DNA of 64,000 bases. It comes from Nitrospirota bacterium. GTDB lineage: Bacteria > Nitrospirota > Nitrospiria > Nitrospirales > Nitrospiraceae. The notes below the pieces were generated by a model. The model was not told the origin of the DNA and made no database searches. It was given only the letters and a program-made list of their open reading frames with translations. The position numbers and the translations under genes are program-made. This document shows, in pieces, positions 61,118 to 64,000 of the stretch. The stretch covers positions 55,989 through 119,988 of the forward strand of contig JBFLWP010000013.1 in assembly GCA_040757595.1 (NCBI GenBank), written 5' to 3'. Numbering within the stretch: the stretch's first letter is position 1; the number at the start of each line of letters is the position of its first letter.

Positions 61118-62539
61118 ATGAAGGCGATCAAAGAGAAGACGTTCACGATCCTGGTCGTCGAGGAAAACGCGGCTGACGTGGAGCTGTTCCTGCGGACGAT
61201 CGAGCAGGAGCTGCCGCGCAGCGAGGACGAGCACGTCGAGCTGGTGTTTGCAGCCAGCGCAGAGGGGGGGCTGAAGGTTCTCGACGAGCGGCGGATCGAC
61301 TTGGTGATCACGGAGATCCGTCTGCCGGGCATGAGCGGGATCGAGCTGCTGCAGCGAATCCAGCGGATGAACCGGCGCATCCCGGTGCTCATCATGAGCT
61401 GGATCACCGCCGTTGATGCGGCGGTGGACGCCATGCGGCACGGCGCGTTCGATTACATCGTCAAGCCGTTTCAGAAGATGGACTTGGCGGTCCGCATCCA
61501 CCGCGCCATGCGGATGGCGGAGATCTTCCTGAGACACCCGGGGCTGGACCGGCCCGGACATCTCCCGCCGTTCAAGAACCTGATCGGAACCAGCCCGGCG
61601 ATCCAGCAGGTCATGCGCATGATCGATGCGGTGGCGCAGGTGCCATCCACCGCCCTCATCATCGGCGAGACCGGATGCGGAAAGGAGTTGATCGCCCGAG
61701 CCATCCACGAGCGGAGCGCCGAGCGGGACGGGCCGTTTCAGGTCGTGGATTGCACGACGTTCACGGAAGGGACGGTCGAAAGCGAGCTCTTCGGGCACGT
61801 GCGGGGCGCTTTCACCGGCGCGGTGGCGGACAAGCAGGGGCTCATCGAGCTGGGCAGCGGGGGCACGGTGTTCCTGGACGAAATCGGGGATCTTCCGCTG
61901 AATCTCCAGGCCAAGCTGCTGCGAGTCCTCGAGGAGGGAGAGCTCCGCGCCGTCGGGAGCACGCAGCAGAAAAAAGTGAACGTCCGCTTCATCGCGGCGA
62001 CGAACCAGGACCTGGCCGAAAAGGTGAAACGGGGCGAATTCCGGAAGGACCTGTTTTTCCGGCTCAACGTCATGGTCATCCCGGTTCCTCCGCTCCGCGA
62101 GCGGACGGAGGACATTCCGCTTCTGGCTCGACATTTCACCCTTCGCTTTGCCAAGGAGTTCGGAAAGCCGGTGGAAGACCTGCACCCCTCCGCCGTCACG
62201 GACCTGATCGCCTATCCTTGGCCAGGGAACGTGCGCGAGCTGCGGAACGTCATCGAGCGGGCCGTCATGCTGGCCAAGGGGGATCGGGTCACGCGCCAGG
62301 ATGTGATCGGGCTTCTCCAGCCAACTGCGGCCGGCGGTCTCTCGATGGGCGATGACTACCTCCAGCTTCCTTATGCCAAGGCCAAGGAAAGGATACTGGA
62401 GGAGTTCAATCGCCGGTACATCAAGTCCAAGCTCACGGCCCACAACGGCAACGTGACCCATGCGGCCAACGACAGCGGAATGCCGCGATCATACTTTCAC
62501 GAAATCATGCGCCGGTACCTCAAGAGCAATGACGAATGA
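61118..62539 (+). CDS. Sigma-54-dependent activator with atypical receiver, next to nxrA
   Basis: Encodes 473 residues. Receiver (about 10-125): the acidic pair is changed (VVEENAADV), the phospho-acceptor Asp position is Glu66 (LVITEIRLPGMSG), and Lys116 (VKPF) remains. AAA+ domain has Walker A GETGCGKE (183-190), an intact GAFTGA loop (230-235) and Walker B TVFLDEIGDL. The C-terminal helix-turn-helix (NGNVTHAANDSGMPRSYFHEIM) is Fis-like. A Glu at the phospho-site suggests a phosphate-independent active state. It is transcribed toward nxrA, 464 bp upstream, so it is the natural candidate regulator of nitrite oxidation genes. GTG at 61082 would add 12 residues. Confidence 0.9.
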   Translation: MKAIKEKTFTILVVEENAADVELFLRTIEQELPRSEDEHVELVFAASAEGGLKVLDERRIDLVITEIRLPGMSGIELLQRIQRMNRRIPVLIMSWITAVDAAVDAMRHGAFDYIVKPFQKMDLAVRIHRAMRMAEIFLRHPGLDRPGHLPPFKNLIGTSPAIQQVMRMIDAVAQVPSTALIIGETGCGKELIARAIHERSAERDGPFQVVDCTTFTEGTVESELFGHVRGAFTGAVADKQGLIELGSGGTVFLDEIGDLPLNLQAKLLRVLEEGELRAVGSTQQKKVNVRFIAATNQDLAEKVKRGEFRKDLFFRLNVMVIPVPPLRERTEDIPLLARHFTLRFAKEFGKPVEDLHPSAVTDLIAYPWPGNVRELRNVIERAVMLAKGDRVTRQDVIGLLQPTAAGGLSMGDDYLQLPYAKAKERILEEFNRRYIKSKLTAHNGNVTHAANDSGMPRSYFHEIMRRYLKSNDE

Positions 62540-62552
62540 CTGTCAGGAAAGA

Positions 62553-62575
62553 CGGACAGCTAAAGTCCGATTTTT
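62553..62575 (+). terminator. Possible weak rho-independent terminator after the sigma-54 activator gene
   Basis: CGGAC (62553-62557) and GTCCG (62565-62569) pair around a 7-base loop, followed by ATTTTTC. The stem is only 5 bp, so termination is partial at best. Confidence 0.45.
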
Positions 62576-62820
62576 CGGAATAATAATTAGAAAATCCATG
62601 AGTTATGAGTTTTAGATGTGAGTGTCATGAATCGGTGACATTAAATTAGTATTATATTTCCATAGTTTATATATTCTCTCCGCCTCTCGCGTCTGTCTCT
62701 CCTAACAGCCCTGAGATTTCTCCGAACAGAGCTGCACTTCTAATCCCATCAGTTCATCTTAACACATTGTATTTTCTAACATTTTTAATTGCCATTGGCC
62801 ACAAGCCGTTTCTGCCTCCA

Positions 62821-62836
62821 TGGCATCAGGTTTGTA
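62821..62836 (+). promoter_or_regulatory. Possible sigma-54 promoter of nxrA
   Basis: TGGCATCAGGTTTGTA has the GG and TTG elements at correct -24/-12 spacing, but the invariant C of the -12 GC is T. It lies about 168 bp before the nxrA ATG, with the sigma-54 activator gene just upstream. Confidence 0.45.
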
Positions 62837-63003
62837 ACCTTCTTCCCGGCCCGTCAAGGGAATTGGTCTAACCGGCTGTCGGAATAACGAAAATGTTACC
62901 GGTTTGACTGTCTCTGCGGGGACCGGAAGGGGGGTGGGAAAGGGCAATCGGAACTGACGGTTTTTGGGAGAGAGTTCGGTTTATTAGCTAGGAGGTGTGG
63001 ACG

Positions 63004-64000
63004 ATGCATTTATCACGACGGCAATTCTTGAAAGTCTCGGCTGGCACGGTCGCGGCCGCGGCGATCGCCGACAAGGCCCTCGCCCTCACGGCCCTGCAGC
63101 CGGTCATCGAGGTGGGCAACCCCCTCGGCGACTATCCCGACCGCTCCTGGGAGCGGGTCTACCACGACCAGTACCGGTACGACTCCTCCTTCACCTGGTG
63201 CTGCTCCCCCAACGACACCCACGGCTGCCGCGTGCGCGCCTTCGTGCGCAACGGCGTCGTGATGCGGGTGGAGCAGAACTACGACCACCAGACCTACGAG
63301 GACCTCTACGGGAACCGCGGGACCTTCGCCCACAACCCGCGGATGTGCCTGAAGGGGTACACCTTCCACCGGCGCGTGTACGGGCCGTATCGGCTGAAGG
63401 GCCCGTTGATGCGCAAGGGCTGGAAGGAGTGGATGGACGCGGGCTCCCCGGAGCTCACGCCCGAGACCAAGCGCAAGTACAAGTTCGACGCCCGGATGCT
63501 CGACGACATGCTGCGCGTGTCCTGGGACACGGCCTTCACCTACGTGGCCAAGGCGGCCATCGTGATCGCCCAGCGGTACAGCGGGGAGGCGGGGGCGCGG
63601 CGGCTGCGGGAGCAGGGCTATCCGCCGGAGATGATCGAGATGATGAAGGGGGCAGGCACCCGCTGCTTCAAGCACCGGGCGGGCATGCCGGTCCTCGGCA
63701 TCGTCGGCAAGATGATGAACACGCGGTTCAACGGCGGGATCGACACGCTGCTGGACGCCTGGATCCGCAAGGTGGGCCCCAACCAGGCGCAGGGCGGCCG
63801 CTACTGGTCGAACTACACCTGGCACGGGGACCAGAACCCGGCTCACCCGTTCTGGTCTGGCTCCCAAGGCTCCGACATCGACCTCGCGGACATGCGCTTC
63901 AGCAAGCTGAACACGAGCTGGGGCAAGAACTTCGTCGAGAACAAGATGCCGGAGGCCCACTGGAAGCTGGAGAGCATCGAGCGGGGTGCCCGGATCGTGG
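63004..64000 (+). CDS. nxrA: Nitrite oxidoreductase alpha subunit, Nitrospira periplasmic type, 3' truncated
   Basis: The first 332 residues are visible; the gene runs off the right edge. A twin-arginine-type signal opens the protein (SRRQFLKVSAGTVAAAAIAD). The iron-sulphur/molybdenum region has CCSPNDTHGCRVRAFVRNG and later NPRMCLKGYTFHRRVYGP, the arrangement of type II DMSO-reductase-family enzymes, and the sequence as a whole reads like NxrA of Nitrospira. NxrA holds the Mo-bis-MGD site that oxidises nitrite to nitrate. A strong aggaggt ribosome site is 6 bases from the ATG. NxrB presumably follows outside the window. A related nitrate reductase or chlorate-type enzyme is a less likely alternative. 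Confidence 0.88.
   Translation, partial: MHLSRRQFLKVSAGTVAAAAIADKALALTALQPVIEVGNPLGDYPDRSWERVYHDQYRYDSSFTWCCSPNDTHGCRVRAFVRNGVVMRVEQNYDHQTYEDLYGNRGTFAHNPRMCLKGYTFHRRVYGPYRLKGPLMRKGWKEWMDAGSPELTPETKRKYKFDARMLDDMLRVSWDTAFTYVAKAAIVIAQRYSGEAGARRLREQGYPPEMIEMMKGAGTRCFKHRAGMPVLGIVGKMMNTRFNGGIDTLLDAWIRKVGPNQAQGGRYWSNYTWHGDQNPAHPFWSGSQGSDIDLADMRFSKLNTSWGKNFVENKMPEAHWKLESIERGARIV

Larger units (their letters stand above)
62540..63003 (+). promoter_or_regulatory. AT-rich regulatory region upstream of nxrA with dyad sites
   Basis: No gene is visible in these 464 bp. The part from about 62575 to 62815 is much more AT-rich than the rest of the window. Dyads include CTGTC-N10-GACAG (62540-62559) and TGTCA-N8-TGACA (62623-62640), and TGACTGTC recurs near 62905. 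A sigma-54-like site lies at 62821 and a strong aggaggt ribosome site precedes nxrA. Confidence 0.65.

Overview
The window looks like a piece of a GC-rich Nitrospira-type (Nitrospirota) nitrite-oxidising bacterium. The strongest marker is the gene cut by the right edge: a Tat-exported molybdopterin oxidoreductase of the NxrA (nitrite oxidoreductase alpha) type, preceded by a sigma-54 activator. LptD, hopanoid genes, a B12-dependent ribonucleotide reductase and several sigma-54/two-component regulators fit a Gram-negative, diderm, autotrophic nitrifier. I cannot tell a canonical nitrite oxidiser from a comammox strain from this window alone.

Layout. (1) 1-13.9 kb: a type I secretion locus. Two giant RTX-repeat proteins (the first truncated by the window edge) flank a small secreted protein and two divergent micro-membrane proteins, followed by an HlyB-type ABC exporter and an HlyD-type adaptor; no TolC is present. 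Both RTX genes contain a super-repeat of exactly 441 bp. (2) 13.9-17.7 kb, minus strand: HAD phosphatase, a cobalamin/metal-binding protein and hopanoid genes hpnD-hpnE. (3) 17.9-26.5 kb: SH3-like membrane protein, a MEMO1-family protein, intein-containing class II ribonucleotide reductase (nrdJ), a YjbQ-family enzyme, hypotheticals, a PHP phosphatase and a FolB-methyltransferase fusion. (4) 26.7-29.8 kb: molybdenum-cofactor genes moaC, moaD-moaE (fused) and moaA, then a NiCoT/UreH-like metal transporter. (5) 30-38.3 kb: MBL hydrolase, accD, folC, lptD, a TPR-like protein, thioredoxin and recN. (6) 38.3-47.9 kb, minus strand: an unusual signalling locus comprising an REC-HD-GYP protein, an NtrC-type activator, a double-7TM histidine kinase, a PilZ-ketoacyl synthase III fusion and an REC-PAS-PilZ-methyltransferase protein, with two sigma-54-type promoters. 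(7) 48-62.5 kb: PP2C phosphatase, exonuclease-like protein, two DUF507 proteins, lipoproteins, peroxiredoxin, class III aminotransferase, radA, tsaB, rimI, tatC, beta-propeller protein, cyclophilin and a sigma-54 activator. (8) 62.5-64 kb: AT-rich regulatory region and nxrA.

How parts fit together. The Moco genes (cofactor), tatC (export of the folded enzyme) and the sigma-54 regulator plausibly all serve NxrA. The RTX/ABC/HlyD set is a self-contained export system for large Ca-binding surface or matrix proteins.

The best candidate for an undescribed system is region 6. Two enzymes with apparently intact c-di-GMP-binding PilZ motifs (a ketoacyl synthase III and a methyltransferase) sit beside a kinase/NtrC pair, and an HD-GYP c-di-GMP phosphodiesterase gene is placed behind a near-consensus sigma-54 promoter. 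It reads like c-di-GMP-gated synthesis of a modified acyl product with built-in second-messenger feedback; this is inference. A second notable feature is a family of imperfect hairpin elements in many intergenic gaps, one of which appears to have become the N-terminus of RimI.
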